Shown piece by piece: positions 43,021 through 53,989 of a stretch of DNA of 64,000 nt. The notes under the pieces were generated by a model. It had not been told where the DNA came from. It worked only from the letters and a program-made list of their open reading frames with translations, and made no database searches. Source of the stretch: Ascarosepion bandense (Eukaryota > Mollusca > Cephalopoda > Sepiida > Sepiidae). Position 1 is the stretch's first letter. The number at the start of each line of letters is the position of its first letter. The translations under genes were made by a program, and so were the position numbers. The stretch covers positions 598,001 through 662,000 of the forward strand of contig JBBBDQ010001156.1 in NCBI GenBank assembly GCA_037127315.1, read 5' to 3'.

Positions 43021-44085
43021 AAGCAAAGTAAACGAAAATTGTCTTTTGATAACTGATTTTTTCTTTGTTATAAAGCAGGGTATTAATCTATAATCTTTGA
43101 GACAAAAAACGTAATGAAATATGTTTTTTTTTTTCTAGTCAAGTATATATCGAACTAAAGAGATTTAAAGTCACATCCCTTACCTATACCAGAATTCACA
43201 GACATTTTCAGTCTTCCTGTCACAGACACGTCCATTAGTTCTTCCATTCAAATCTTCTCATCCTTTCCTTCAACCTACCCTGGGGCTGGTTCTTTTTATC
43301 TGCCACAGTGTCTATGCGACCGTGACTTTGTCTGTCCGCCTGTCTGTCTGCGTTGTTCGGATGGGCGAGAGAAATACTAGCCAGAAAGCTAGGTGGCCTG
43401 CTGGTCAACGTCTTGCAAAGCGAAAGGCTTTCTTAATCCGAATGTCCGGGGAAGAATGCGATTTACTGTTCAACCATCCTTTTAGTTGTCTGGTTGGTCA
43501 GTTGGACTCTTGCTTAACTGGGTGGACAGGATATATTTGGATCGATAGAAACAGGGGAGGAGGCGGAGACGAATCTGAAATTGAAGAAAATAAAGGATAT
43601 GAAAAGCTTACTACTACTACTACTACTACGAACACAAATATTAATATTATTAAAATATTCATATTTATTTATTCTGCGTAAAGTTTATGCAAAAAAAAAT
43701 TAAATAAATAAGAGGATTTTGATATTAAAATTAAAATTCGGCAATGAGAATTTGTAGTTTTTTAGATTCTGAATAATTTCCGCATTGTCGTTATTAACAC
43801 ATCATTTCGACCGTTGTGTTCTCCAGTATTCCTTAGGTTTCTCGTGGATCCGGGCAACATTTCAAAATCTTGGTATACTTCGTCTTTTATTTAATTATTA
43901 ATTTATTTATCGTATTGCTCAGTTGACACTCTAATGAGTCTTTAATAAGCGGCCAACGCATAGGAGCCACAATTACACTGCTAACAAATTTAAGAACAAG
44001 CGATTAAATTTCCCCAGGAACTATTATTTCATTGGCAGTATTAATTTCCTTTTTCATGATTGTGCATATCTCGTCTTATTTTTCA
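43021..44085. other. Unassigned region with a 119-codon ORF
   Basis: The ORF at 43322-43681 (MTLSVRLSVCVVRMGERNTS..) ends in an (ACT)n-derived Thr run and matches no family I recognise. Its length is compatible with chance or with a decayed transposon. The rest is AT-rich. Confidence 0.35.
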
Positions 44086-44816
44086 CTAGCAGTATATCCC
44101 GGCGTTGCTCGGGTCTAATTAAAGCTTTAAAACTAATCCATGGTCCTGGAGCTCAGACTCTTTGAACTAAAAAGCAATAGTTGTTTCCATTTAAAGCGAA
44201 ACCGTAGACTGAAAGAAAAATGAATGGATGTAAGTCAAATTTTGATTTTCTGGTATCGATATCAAATGAGGTTTTTTCGGCGTAAACCGAATTTTGAAGG
44301 CTAAATAAGTCCTCTGAGTAAATGGTATCATGGCTGAGCCTAAGAACTACAATTATACCTACTTAGAGCCAAACCCGAAGCAAAAACTAAAATAAAATGG
44401 CTGAAAAAACTATAGACCTACAGGCAGATAAACAGACACACACACAAACATCTTGCCTTTTATATATATATAAATATTATCAACTTTCTGCACTATTGTA
44501 AGAACTGCAACCTTGAAATTTCCGAATATCGTTTCTTATGTCTTTGTCTACGAGTATAAAATTTGATTAAAATTGGACCACCCATTCTATAACCCGATTT
44601 TTTCGATTATCGATTTTCGATCTTTATCGGAGGTACCTCGACACAAAACCTAGCTAAGAACACTCGCAGACGATTATAGTACAGCTGTGTAAATTTTCAA
44701 GAAAATCGGTTCATCTGTTTCGGAGTCTATAGGTAACGGACACACAGACACAGACTCACACACACACACACACATACACACACATAAGCAAAGTTCCATT
44801 TATAAATAAGTTTAGA
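44086..44816 (-). mobile_element. Non-autonomous Helitron with both termini
   Basis: On the minus strand it begins TCTAAACTTATTTATAAATG after an A, and ends with a GC-rich hairpin (CCCGAGCAACGCCGGG), eight spacer bases, CTAG, then T. TC..CTAG ends, a hairpin just before the 3' end and insertion between A and T with no duplication are Helitron hallmarks. 731 bp with no Rep/helicase ORF. Internal (GT)n tracts and an AAAAGGCAAGATGTTTGTGT block are shared with the other copies. Confidence 0.85.
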
Positions 44817-44874
44817 TTTCTTCTGATGCTGAGGGTTCGCTGTTAACGAGATCTTCTTCATAAACTTTGTTCTT

Positions 44875-45490
44875 CTTCTTCTATGTGCCATATCCCTTCA
44901 GGATGTAGGCGATCATGTCTTTCCGCATCTCTTTATCCCTGGTGGCTCTTAGCACGCCTTCTTCTGTCACACCATGCAACCCTCTTCCATCATCCACCTG
45001 ATTAGGTCTTTCAAATATGTTTTCCCTTGCTTCCCCCTGTCTCTTTTTTCCTCTATCTGGCCTGTTAGTAACAGGTTCTCCAAGCTCTCCCTTCTCATTG
45101 CGTGTCCCAGGAACTTCAGCTGTCTCCTTCTGATGCTCAGTATTATTTTCTTTTTCGTTTCGATCATTTCCAAGACCTCATCATTGCTCACATTCTCGAT
45201 CCATGATATTCGCAGCTTCTTTCTGTAGAACCACATTTCAGCTGCTTCAAGTTTTCCTTCATCTTTGATGATATTGTCCAGCATTCACTGCCATATTGAA
45301 GGACGGACAGCACGTAGCAACCCAGTACTCTCTTCCTTGTTTCTAGCGAAATTATCCTGTTTCTTAATACTTTACTCAACTTCTGGAATGCTTTCTTCGC
45401 CATGCCAATTCGTCTTCGGATCTATGTGTCGCACTTTCCGTTTTCTGTTATAACACTTTCTAGGAATTTAACTTTTTGTACCTGCTTGAT
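44875..45490 (-). pseudogene. RTE-like LINE 3' end, minus strand
   Basis: Minus frames: MAKKAFQKLSKVLRNRIISL, ETRKRVLGCYVLSVLQYGSE, CWTIS (45188-45403), then LEAAEMWFYRKKLRISWIEN, VSNDEVLEMIETKKKIILSI, RRRQLKFLGHAMRRESLENL, LLTGQIEEKRDRGKQGKTYL, KDLIRWM (44990-45284). The C-terminal codons follow in another frame, and the tail is TTCTTCTTCTTC on plus (44868-44880). One frameshift near 45250 is the main break. The upstream GKCDT-IRRRIG segment lies at 45400-45440. Confidence 0.85.
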
Positions 45491-45574
45491 TCTGTAATAA
45501 ACTTTAGGCAGAATAAATCAACATGAATAATATTATTATAAACAATATTAATATTTGTATCAGTAATAGTAGGT

Positions 45575-45765
45575 TTTTCTTATCTTCTATGTGCCGTGTC
45601 ACTTCAGGACTTAGTCGATCATGGTTTTCCACATCTCCCTCTTTTTTGTAGCTCTTAACAACTTTTCTCATGTTACCTCTCCCCTAACCCATTTGCTCAC
45701 ACCCATAAAGTATTTTAAGAGTTGTTCCCCTGTCAATCCTTTCTTCAATCCGCTCTAAAAGGGAT
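45575..45765 (-). pseudogene. RTE-like LINE 3' end fragment, minus strand
   Basis: The complement of the TETWKTMID-VLK and EVK-YFMGVSKWV regions is recognisable (TATGTGCCGTGTCACTTCAG, CATGGTTTTCCACATCTCCC). Short and decayed. Confidence 0.6.
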
Positions 45766-45929
45766 TAGATATTAACCAACTGAAAACTACAGTTATCGCA
45801 AACTTTGGCTGTCTATGTTTGGATGAGATGAAAAAAATACGTTATGTGGAACTACTCATTGATTGATTGAGGGCGAGTATATACGGACTAATATAAAAAC
45901 CATATATACGCAGAACACATTATACAGAA

Positions 45930-46171
45930 TCAGAATTGAAAATAGTTAAACTTTTGAAAAGTGGAAAAAGACAGAAAGAATGTCAAAATGAAGATTAACG
46001 CATGAATAAAGGAAATCAAATTAGAAAAAAAAACAGAAGAATGAGAAGTAAAAAAAAAAAGAAAAAGAAATGAGTTGCTAAAACGGCGTATAGAATCGCG
46101 GAGAACGTAAATCGAGTTAGAAATATGAAAAGAAAGAAAAATAGAATCAAAGAAAGAAACTAAAACACTGA

Positions 46172-46215
<44 letters not shown>

Positions 46216-46246
46216 AAAGAGATCAACCTGTGGGTGAGGAAAATCA
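45930..46246. repeat. A-rich region ending in (AAAG)n
   Basis: AAAG tract at 46168-46217. The minus ORF is Phe/Ser-rich by composition. Confidence 0.85.
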
Positions 46247-46530
46247 GAGCCAGTTAAGTGTCACACGGGATCCACGCTTTGGCGATCATGTCCCAAAAGA
46301 GACATGACTGACTGGGCAGAAGATATTCCCGTAGAAGGTTGCCATTACTATCTACGGTAGACTGATTGCTAATAAAGGCTATAGAACCCAAATTATCCTC
46401 TTACTTACCCCATAGCTGAAAAGAGAAACGACGGATTATTACCTTTCCGCGAAAGTGAATGCAACTAGAATTCGAACTCGGTTCTCTCATTTCTAGTTCC
46501 GAGTCAATATTCCCTGCACCACAACAGATT
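46247..46530 (-). mobile_element. tRNA-derived SINE
   Basis: 3' end CAGTTAAGTGTCACACGGGA at left; head at right (complement of TTCGAATTC and GGTGCAGGGAATATTGACTC). Near full length. Confidence 0.85.
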
Positions 46531-46589
46531 TCTAAGTAAATGGCAAAAATAAAGAGAAATAGAAAACAGAATAATGAGAAAGAAAGACA

Positions 46590-47008
46590 GAGAGAAAAAT
46601 GAAAGAAAGAGGAAGGAAGGAAAGAAGGAAGGAAGGAATTAATTAAGGAAGGAAGGAAGAAAATTAAGGAAGAAAGGAAGGAAAAAAGAAAGGAAGGAAC
46701 TAATTAAGGAAGGAAGGAAGGAAGGAAGGAAGGAAGGAAGGAATTAATTAAGGAAGAAAGGAAGGAAGGAATAAAGAAAGGAAGGAAGGAATAAAGAAAG
46801 GAAGGAAGGAATTAATTACTTAATTAAGGAAGGAAGGAAGGAAAGAAAGAAGGAATTAAGTAAGGAAGGAAGGAAAGAAAGAAGGAAGGAAGGGATTAAT
46901 TAATTAAGGAAGGAAGGAAAGAAGGAATTAATTAAGGAAGGAAGGAATTAATTAAGGAAGGAAGGAAATAGGAAGGAAGGAATTAATTAAGGAAGGAAGG
47001 AAAGCAAG
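46590..47008. repeat. (GGAA)n array with AATTAATTAA spacers
   Basis: GGAA tetranucleotides are interrupted at irregular intervals by GAATTAATTAAGGAA, giving a two-level repeat in which the spacer itself recurs about ten times. Confidence 0.95.
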
Positions 47009-47562
47009 ATTTCTGTTGAATAATGTTGAACAAACACGCCTTGGTAACCATGATTTCTACCGTGAAATGAATTCACACTTAGTGCCTCAAAGTTGTGGTT
47101 GGTGATGTATTATAACAAACCTAGTAATCCTTTCCCTTATTTTCACTGAATATGATTTTAATTTTATGTAATTCAAACAACAGTTTCTCTTGCAAAAGAG
47201 TTGGGGGAAGTTCGGATGCTAACTTTAATAAGTTTTCTTGGTTGTGTAGACTAGTAGACGAAATAAATACTATTTCATATTAAACAGTGTGTCTTCTTAA
47301 ATAGGGAATCTAAAAATGTTTAAAGAATTCAAGTTACTGTATAGAAATTATAACATCCTCATAGCGAAATCATCTCGCTGTAGCAAATTTGTCTGCATTT
47401 TATTGCCATACCCTGTCTGGACGTAGGCAACCATCGTTTTCAACAGATTTATTCTTCTATTTGTAATTGACTTAGGAATGTGTGGGTCGTGTGAGGATAA
47501 GCAACCCTGAAAAATAAAGAAATCCAACCGAGTTCGTTATGTTTAGATTCGCATAAATATGC
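47009..47562. other. Unassigned spacer with small RTE-like scrap
   Basis: At 47395-47455 a short minus-strand match to the RTE 3' end (GCCATACCCTGTCTGGACGT, then AGGCAACCATCG). Otherwise nothing recognised. Confidence 0.45.
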
Positions 47563-47710
47563 TTTTTTTAAATCATATCACCCCGAGCAAGGTGGTATCG
47601 CCACTGATGTGCAGGGCGCCACATAAGAGTAAAAGCACTAGATAGAAGAGAGTGAAGAGAAGGACAAGATATTTAGAAAGGAGCAAGAGAAGGATTGTGG
47701 GGGCTATCAG
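47563..47710 (-). pseudogene. Jockey/CR1-like LINE 3' UTR scrap
   Basis: Only the 3' end block (complement GCAGTGGCGATACCACCTTG, then CTCGGGGTGATATGATTTAA) and about 100 bp of UTR. Confidence 0.75.
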
Positions 47711-48497
47711 TTTTTTTTCTCCACACAGCTATGGAATAAACAACAAAAGAGAATGGGTTAGATCTAGAAAACTACGAATTACAAATTCTACTACATTTAC
47801 AAGATATGTATGAGAACTCACAGATAATGAAGAAAAGTTATCTCTGGAGCAACATCTGAAAAAACATGAGATCCCAAAGAAAATGATTATTATGGAAATT
47901 TAGTTCTTTCGCGTTTTATTGTTCCAGGTTTAAGATTTATACTCAACTTTAGAGAGTATGATTTACGCTGTTATTTAATTTTTGAGCTAAAAATAGACGT
48001 TTACCTTTCCCAAGGGCATTAGTGCGATGAATCTACTACAGAAAAAAGTGAATTAATAATCTAATTTATTTTTAAATTCACTCAAATCAAAATGATATTG
48101 TCATTAAGATGCAAGGGAAATAAAGGGAATAAGAAGACATTAGAAGGAATTGGAAATTTAATCCTCAGTAGGAAACAAGGAATAAAGTCTATACTCCCGT
48201 CCAAAAGACTAGTGAGGAGTGTGAACCGAACGATAAATGAACCTATTTACTCCTACAGAGATGAAAAAACAAGAATATTTAATAAATGTATGGTTAGGAC
48301 TTAAAGGCTGTTACAATACGTTTAGTAAAATAAAGGAAGGTAAATAAGTTTTTGGATATTATTATACATTAATATTTCCAGATCAAAAACTCATCTTCAG
48401 AATTCAGAGGAGAGTGTGTCTGTCCGAGTGTGTTCATGCCTTTCAAGGAAAGGTCATTCCTGGCTACTGCTGCTGCTATCATTAATTGTAGCAAGTG

Positions 48498-48545
<48 letters not shown>

Positions 48546-48703
48546 TAAATGTGTTAGTGCATGCATGTGTGTGTGTTTATGGTATATATATATATATTTG
48601 TGATTAACAGTTGGGACCTTTTCCTGGTCTGATGATATCAGTCTTCTTTAATACATGGTTTTTATGCGCTATAATATATGGATTTTGATCTCGAAATATT
48701 AAT
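47711..48703. other. Unassigned region with a low-copy direct repeat
   Basis: 48155-48260 and 48950-49050 are homologous in the same orientation (AATAAAGTCTATACTC, CAAAAGAC-AG, GATA-CCTA). (CT)n(GT)n lies at 48500-48547. ORFs here are short and unrecognised. Confidence 0.5.
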
Positions 48704-48842
48704 GGAGGTAGGTGATTTTCTAAGCGTAGCTTAGACGTGACACAAGGCCAAAAGTAAGGGACACCCAGTGAGGATCGAACACACTATGCAATTGTAATGA
48801 TTCAAGCGAGAAAAGATTGCTAACAATTACACCTACCGCTAG
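48704..48842 (-). mobile_element. Second SINE-like family, tRNA-like head, copy 2
   Basis: Minus strand: GGTGTAATTGTTAGCAATC, then GTGTGTTCGATCCTCACTGG (B-box-like GTTCGATCC), then CTTGTGTCACGTCTAAGCTA. Homologous to 19086-19205. The spacing between A-like and B-like elements is that of a tRNA. A decayed tRNA gene is an alternative, but two dispersed copies sharing 3' sequence favour a SINE. Confidence 0.55.
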
Positions 48843-49204
48843 ATGTCCTACTTGTATTAAAGAAATATAAATAAATAAATGTTAAGTAACGTTTCATAGT
48901 ATAGGTGGAGAAGTTAGAAGCATAGAGTTAAAGTAGACTGTAGAAGTATCAAAATCCTAAACAGGAATAAAAGAATAAAACTCTACTCTTGTTCAAAAGA
49001 CCAGAAAGAAATGTAAACTGAGGGATAGCCTAACCTACCTACTGCAGTTATATAGCACAAACTCTATAAGCCGTCTACAAATTGTGTCTTGTCTACTTAA
49101 AAAAGATCCATCAAGTGATCCGAAAATGTTTGAAAAAGACATTTTCTGTCATGACATCAATACCAGGTAGAATTTACTCTTTTTTGTGTGCTATATTTGT
49201 TACA

Positions 49205-49207
<3 letters not shown>

Positions 49208-49240
<33 letters not shown>
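49208..49240. repeat. (ATT)n microsatellite
   Basis: Eleven ATT units. Confidence 0.95.
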
Positions 49241-49241
<1 letters not shown>

Positions 49242-49660
49242 CCTATTAATGTTGCTGTTTTTTGTTGTTGTGGTGGTTTATTTTGTCTTCTTTTGACGTA
49301 TGATTGGAAGTGCTATTCTTAGTAGTAGTGGCATTAGTATTCGGTGCGGCTACGTATATTGTTGTCAGGGTTGTCTGGCCAAATGGAAGTATTGGGCGGA
49401 CAAGATGACTGGTCGCCCCGAAACAGATTAGGAACAGACTTGTATTGTTCGGAGACTGATACCAAGAGAAGAAGGAACAAACAACTTCCCCTCCAGAAAT
49501 GGAACTGAGAGACGACACTTGGGAAGAGTAGGAAGGATACAGGAGGCTTACAACGGGAAGGTTAAAGGTAAAGAAGAAAGAAAAGAAAAAGAGGCAGAAA
49601 GTGAGTTTCGCAAAAAGAGAAATAGTGATTTTTGTAAGTAAAAATAAATGGATCTTCCAA
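49241..49660. other. Unassigned region with a 146-codon minus ORF
   Basis: The ORF at 49246-49686 (minus) has a hydrophobic stretch and an Asn/His-rich end derived from simple sequence. No family recognised; probably chance. Confidence 0.35.
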
Positions 49661-49661
49661 G

Positions 49662-49985
49662 CAAGGATTTTCAAACTGTGGTCCACGGACTACAGGGGGT
49701 CTGCAAGGATAAAATAGGGGGTCCGTGGATTATCTCATCATGTGAAATTCAAAATATAAATTTTCAATGTCTGGATATTTATTTTCACTTTTATTAATGT
49801 TATTAAATGGCAAAAGCTTGCACTACCACCCATTAAATGTCAACGATATTTATATAAAAATATATTTTACACATGCAAGACCTCGATGTTCAAATTTACT
49901 TTTTTTTTCTAGGGTGCAAGTGTCACCCATGGATAAATTTTAATAAAGGTGTCCGTAAGTAAAAAAGGTAGAAAATCATATAGAG
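49662..49985. mobile_element. hAT-like MITE, decayed
   Basis: The left end CAAGGATTTTCAAACTGTGG, then TCCACGGACTACAGGGGGTC, and the right end GTGTCCGTAAGTAAAAAAGG, then TAGAAAATCAT, have the layout of hAT MITEs that start CAGTGGTTCTCAA and carry GTCCGCGGAC-like subterminal blocks. No ORF. Target duplications not resolved. Confidence 0.55.
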
Positions 49986-50127
49986 ATAGGTCTTTTAAAG
50001 AAATAGAATTGTTTGAGCGTTGTAAATAGAAAAAATTAAAATGAAAGACAAACACGAAAAAGATGTTGATGATAAAAGGTAGACAACAAAAGAAAAAAAA
50101 TAAAGAAAACTTTACCGGTTATGAAAA

Positions 50128-50210
50128 TAGAAAGAAAGAAAGAAAGAAAGAAACAAACAAACAAAGAAGGAGTTAGTGGAAAAAGTCAATACTAAAGGAT
50201 AGTCATAATG

Positions 50211-50269
<59 letters not shown>

Positions 50270-50323
50270 AAAGACAAAAACAGTTAATGGAAAAAAGTCA
50301 ATACTAAAGGATAGTCATAATGG

Positions 50324-50374
<51 letters not shown>

Positions 50375-50426
50375 AAAGACAAAAAGAGTTAATGGAAAAG
50401 TCAATACTAAAGGATAGTCATAATGG

Positions 50427-50461
<35 letters not shown>

Positions 50462-50668
50462 GTGGAAAAAGTCAATACTAAAGGATAGTCATAATGGAAA
50501 AAGAAAGAAAGAAAGAAAGAAAGAAAGAAAAGACAAAAAGAGTTAATGGAAAAAGTCAATACTAAAGGATAGACATAATGGAGAAAGAAAGAAAGAAAGA
50601 AAGAGTGGAAAAAGTCAATACTAAAGGATAGTCATAATGGAAAAAGAAAGAAAGAAAGAAAGATTGAA
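50128..50668. repeat. Higher-order repeat of (AAAG)n and a 40-50-bp unique module
   Basis: A module (GACAAAAAGAGTTAATGG, AAAAAGTCAATACTAAAGGA, TAGTCATAATGG) alternates with AAAG tracts of varying length about seven times. Some repeats lack the GACAAAAAGAGTTAATG part, giving long and short units. Confidence 0.95.
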
Positions 50669-50964
50669 AAAGAATGTAAGTAAATGATTGGTTGATTTGA
50701 TTTTTACGGTTTATTAACCTTTTGCAGATTATTTAAAGGCAAAAATTATTTTTTACATTGTAAGAATTTTAGAAGATCGAAAAGATTTAAAAGTAATCGT
50801 CAAAATTCGTCTCCTTAAATTCTGTCTCCTTAAATTCTGTTTCCTTATTGTTCACTCTCCTTAATAACGTCTTCTTCTTTTCATATTCCTGACACGTAAT
50901 AGCTTCTTATGTCTTAGAAATATTGCTTTGATTTGACTTAAATGATTGAAAATAGGGTTGTTTT
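50669..50964. other. Unassigned spacer
   Basis: A short direct repeat CTCCTTAAATTCTGT at 50810-50845; otherwise nothing. Confidence 0.45.
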
Positions 50965-51185
50965 AATCAACACATAGCTGGTGCGGGAAGAAGTAGATTC
51001 AATAATATTTCCCGTAAGTTAAAATACCGAACATAACTGGAATTGGAATAAATTAACAATTCAGAACCGTTATAAATTACACCACCTGCACATAGCAAGA
51101 TCACCTATCTAGGTATTGACTAGGTGCGACGTTGCTTAACTTCGATGATTTTACGAGACCCGCTATTTGGACGTGATATGGCCGT
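50965..51185 (-). mobile_element. 5S-tRNA composite SINE, decayed
   Basis: Right part 51090-51185 is the complement of 5S rRNA (GATCACCTATCTAGGTATTG, GCGACGTTGCTTAACTTCGA, GACGTGATATGGCCGTAAAT). Left part 50965-51085 is a decayed tRNA-like SINE (CATAGCTGG, TTCCCGTAAG, CACCACCTGCA). Orientation and order match 51662-51938. Confidence 0.75.
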
Positions 51186-51661
51186 AAATCTGAACATAAA
51201 AAAAAGGTAGATGAAAAATCGTATATAGAAATGTAGGTAAAAATCAGAACATAAACGTAAGCAGAACCACAAAAGGAAGACCCCCATCAGGCAAAGACCG
51301 TTTTTAAAAGAATCTCACCGTAGTCAGGATCAGCGAGTCAGTGTAAAGGATTCTTTTTTTTTTTAAGCTGTACAGTATGTGCTTCTCCAGAGCTACATAC
51401 CTTTTTTTTAATTCAGAATTTTTCTTTGTTCTAGTCCGATTGCTATGCAGATCTATAGAACCCAGTCTAACTATATACTCATAACTGGAGAAGGATTGTT
51501 GGTTTATTTGTTTGTTTGTTTCAAGGATTAACGACCTATCAATCTTTATTGGTCATAAGCAATGATTTCTGGGTAAGGTTATTTTATTTTTACAACATTT
51601 TTCTTTTCGAGCATCAAGATTCATTTGGATTTGTTTTTAAGAGCAGTGTCCCCAAGTCCTA
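51186..51661. other. Unassigned spacer
   Basis: A short SINE scrap (ATCTATAGAACCCAGTCTAA) lies at 51450-51490. Nothing else recognised. Confidence 0.45.
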
Positions 51662-51938
51662 CCCTTGTTATTTAACGTATAACTGGAAGGAAGAGACGGA
51701 TTAATACCTTTCCCAAGGGTACCAATGCTTAAGTGAATGCAGGGTATTCAACTGGAATTCGAACTCGGCTCACCGAATTCTCTTTCCGAGCCGATATCCA
51801 CTGCACCACAACGCACATCCGTCACTATACACATACAGCACCTGGTATTCCCAAGCGATCACCCATCTAAATACTGAGCAGGATCAACGTTGCTTAACTT
51901 CGGTGATCGAGTGAGAACCGGTGTATTCAACCAGGATT
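51662..51938 (-). mobile_element. 5S-tRNA composite SINE
   Basis: Minus-strand order: 5S rRNA-like head (51835-51938, complement of CACCTGGTATTCCCAAGCGA, TGCTTAACTTCGGTGATCGA, GAACCGGTGTATTCAACC), a 20-bp linker, then the tRNA-like head (complement of TGTGGTGCAGTGGATATCGG and GAGTTCGAATTCCAGTTGAA) and body to 51662. Same arrangement as 39899-40185 but independently positioned, so this is a dispersed family and not a chance juxtaposition. Confidence 0.88.
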
Positions 51939-51975
51939 GTTGGATCCATACTTTTTTCTATGTTTTTTTTTTCAG

Positions 51976-52288
51976 TCAATCAGTCAGTTGAGTACCATAC
52001 GTGATACGTGCTTGGGCGATCATATGTCAAAAGACACATGACTGAGTTGGCAGAAGATTATCCCACAGTATGTTGCCATTGCATTCTGCGGTAGACTGGT
52101 TGCCAGCCAAAGCTATAGAACCCAATCTGTCCTGTTATTTAACCTATAACTGGAGGGAAGAGACGGATTAATACCTTCCCCACGGGTATTTGTGCGTAAG
52201 TGAATGCAAGGAATTTAACTTGAATTCGAACTCGGCTCCGCGACTTTTCGTTCCGTGTCGATATCCACTGCACCACAAGGCACATCCA
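51976..52288 (-). mobile_element. tRNA-derived SINE, full-length type
   Basis: 3' end TCAGTCAGTTGAGTACCATA at left, body with TCTGCGGTAGACTGGTTGCC, head at right (complement of TTCGAATTCAAG and GTGGTGCAGTGGATATCG). Faces the plus-strand copy at 52397-52702 across 108 bp. Confidence 0.9.
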
Positions 52289-52396
52289 ATTACCGGCCTG
52301 TTTATTCTAAAATCCCAATAAAGAAAATGTGCTTTTACGTATGGTTTGAAACTTATAGGCACATTTTTATTATTTATTATTTATTATTTATGAGGA

Positions 52397-52702
52397 TGTG
52401 CGTTGTGGTGCAGTGGATATCGGCTTGGAACGAGAAATCGGAGAGCCGAGTTCGAATTCCAGTTGAATTCTTTTCATTCACTTACGCGCAAATACCTTTG
52501 GGAAACGTATCAATCCGTCTCTCTTCTCCATTTATGGGTTAAATAACAGGACAGATTGGGTTCTATAGCCATGTTCGGCAACCAGTCTACCGCAGAAAGC
52601 AATGGCAACCTGCTGCGGGATAATCACCTGCCCAGTCAGTCGTGTCTCTTTCGAGACCTGATCGCCCAAGCGTTTATCATGTATGGCACTTAACTGACTA
52701 TT
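52397..52702 (+). mobile_element. tRNA-derived SINE, full-length type (best copy)
   Basis: RNA polymerase III-type SINE. The A-box TGGTGCAGTGGATATCGGC (52401) and B-box GAGTTCGAATTCCAG (52448) form the tRNA-like head. Body blocks: CACTTACGCGCAAATACC, CAGGACAGATTGGGTTCTAT, TCTACCGCAGAAAGCAATGG. Tail: GATCGCCCAAGCG and GGCACTTAACTGACT. There is no coding region; it would depend on LINE proteins for mobility. Octopus SINEs with tRNA heads are known, but the exact family is not assigned here. Confidence 0.92.
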
Positions 52703-52898
52703 AAGACTCACGAATTCGTAGGTCAACACACTTAAATTTACACTGTTTAAAAACAGGGATACATATTCAAACGTACATTTTCTCAGTACTACTTTTAAAA
52801 TAATGCTAAAATATGTTATAACATAAATAAAATCAACAAATACATTATCCGTATATAACAAAAAGAAAAAATGTTCTTACTAATTAACATATAGCTAG

Positions 52899-53125
52899 CT
52901 TAAGTACCATACGTGGTACACGCTTGGGCGATCATGTCTCGAAAGAGGTGGCTTAAACCTTTTCCATTAGCACCTAAGTGAATGTAACTAACAGAACTGG
53001 ACTTGGAAGACAGCCCTAAAATTTCTAATTCAATTACGCCACACGAACATGCAAGCACACCCATTTAGGGACTGACATGGCTCGATTTTTCTCAACGTTT
53101 GTTCGACTGGCTCAAATCATAAAGT
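52899..53125 (-). mobile_element. 5S-tRNA composite SINE, decayed, internal deletion
   Basis: The SINE 3' end (AAGTACCATACGTGGTACAC) lies at left, then an internal deletion, then a decayed tRNA-like head (52980-53045), then a decayed 5S complement (CACCCATTTAGGGACTGACA, TTCTCAACGTTTGTTCGAC) at 53058-53120. Confidence 0.6.
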
Positions 53126-53220
53126 ATGCAAGGCAAGCAGCGTTAGTAGCCTATTTAACGAATGTTTTCTTGCGAATGCATAGCTGCAAAAAGCCAGAAG
53201 AACGATAGTGTCAAATGTTA

Positions 53221-53490
53221 CGTCAGTCGGTCATTTAAGTGCTACACGTGGTACAAACTCTCGAAAGAAGGTTGCCATTACTTTCTGCAGTAGACTGGTT
53301 GCCAACCAAGGATACAGGACCTAATATGTGCTGCTATTTAATCCATAGCTGGAGCTGGACAGGAGACGATTTAATACCTTTCCCAGGTTATTTGCACGGA
53401 AGTGAATACAAAAAATTCAACTGGGATTCTAACTCACCTTTTATTCCGAGCTAGATTTCTCATTTCATTCCACTGCACGAAAACGCATAT
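53221..53490 (-). mobile_element. tRNA-derived SINE
   Basis: 3' end GGTCATTTAAGTGCTACACG, body TTTCTGCAGTAGACTGGTTG, and a damaged head at right. Adjacent, head-to-head, to the plus copy at 53492. Confidence 0.82.
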
Positions 53491-53491
53491 G

Positions 53492-53705
53492 TGTCGTGGG
53501 CCTATAGGCATCGGTTCGGAACGAGAAATAGAAGAGTAGAGTTCGAATTCCAGTTGGATTTGCTCCATTTACCTACGCGCAAATACCCTTGGAATACCGC
53601 AAAAGGTAAAGGTAAACTACTGCTGGAAAATCTTCTGCCCAGTCAGTCATGTCCCTTTCGAGACATGATCGCCCAAGCGTGTGTTAGGTATGGCACTTAG
53701 ATGAA
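53492..53705 (+). mobile_element. tRNA-derived SINE with internal deletion
   Basis: Head GCATCGGTTCGGAACGAGAA and TTCGAATTCCAGTTGGATT; about 90 bp of the body is missing near 53595-53615. Tail CAGTCAGTCATGTCCCTTTC to GGCACTTAGATGA. Confidence 0.82.
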
Positions 53706-53989
53706 TAAAACGTTACGTTGTGAAACAAAATACTGGATATAGGTGAATGTTGAGATTTCCGGTGTATCAAATGGATATGGCGTACACACGATGGCTAATT
53801 GCTGTTAAAAGTGTCTCTTCTCTTTATTAATTCTCGTTAAAATTGGTTAGATATTTATCTGTTTATAGTCTTCAACAAAACGAATTTAAGTCCGTTTTAC
53901 CTCTCTGCCCATCTATTTTGACTCACTCTGAAAATGAATTACATCAGTTTTAACTCTTCCTGCACCATTTTGTCTCGCCTCCAAAGTGG

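Noticed and set aside
43322..43681. 119-codon ORF as a real gene
   Set aside because: No recognisable domain, ends in simple sequence, and no splice or promoter evidence.
49246..49686. 146-codon minus-strand ORF
   Set aside because: Begins in a hAT-like repeat end and finishes in simple Asn/His sequence.
52397..52470. Genuine tRNA gene
   Set aside because: A and B boxes are present but no cloverleaf acceptor pairing is seen, and the same head occurs in many dispersed copies with a shared 3' body.
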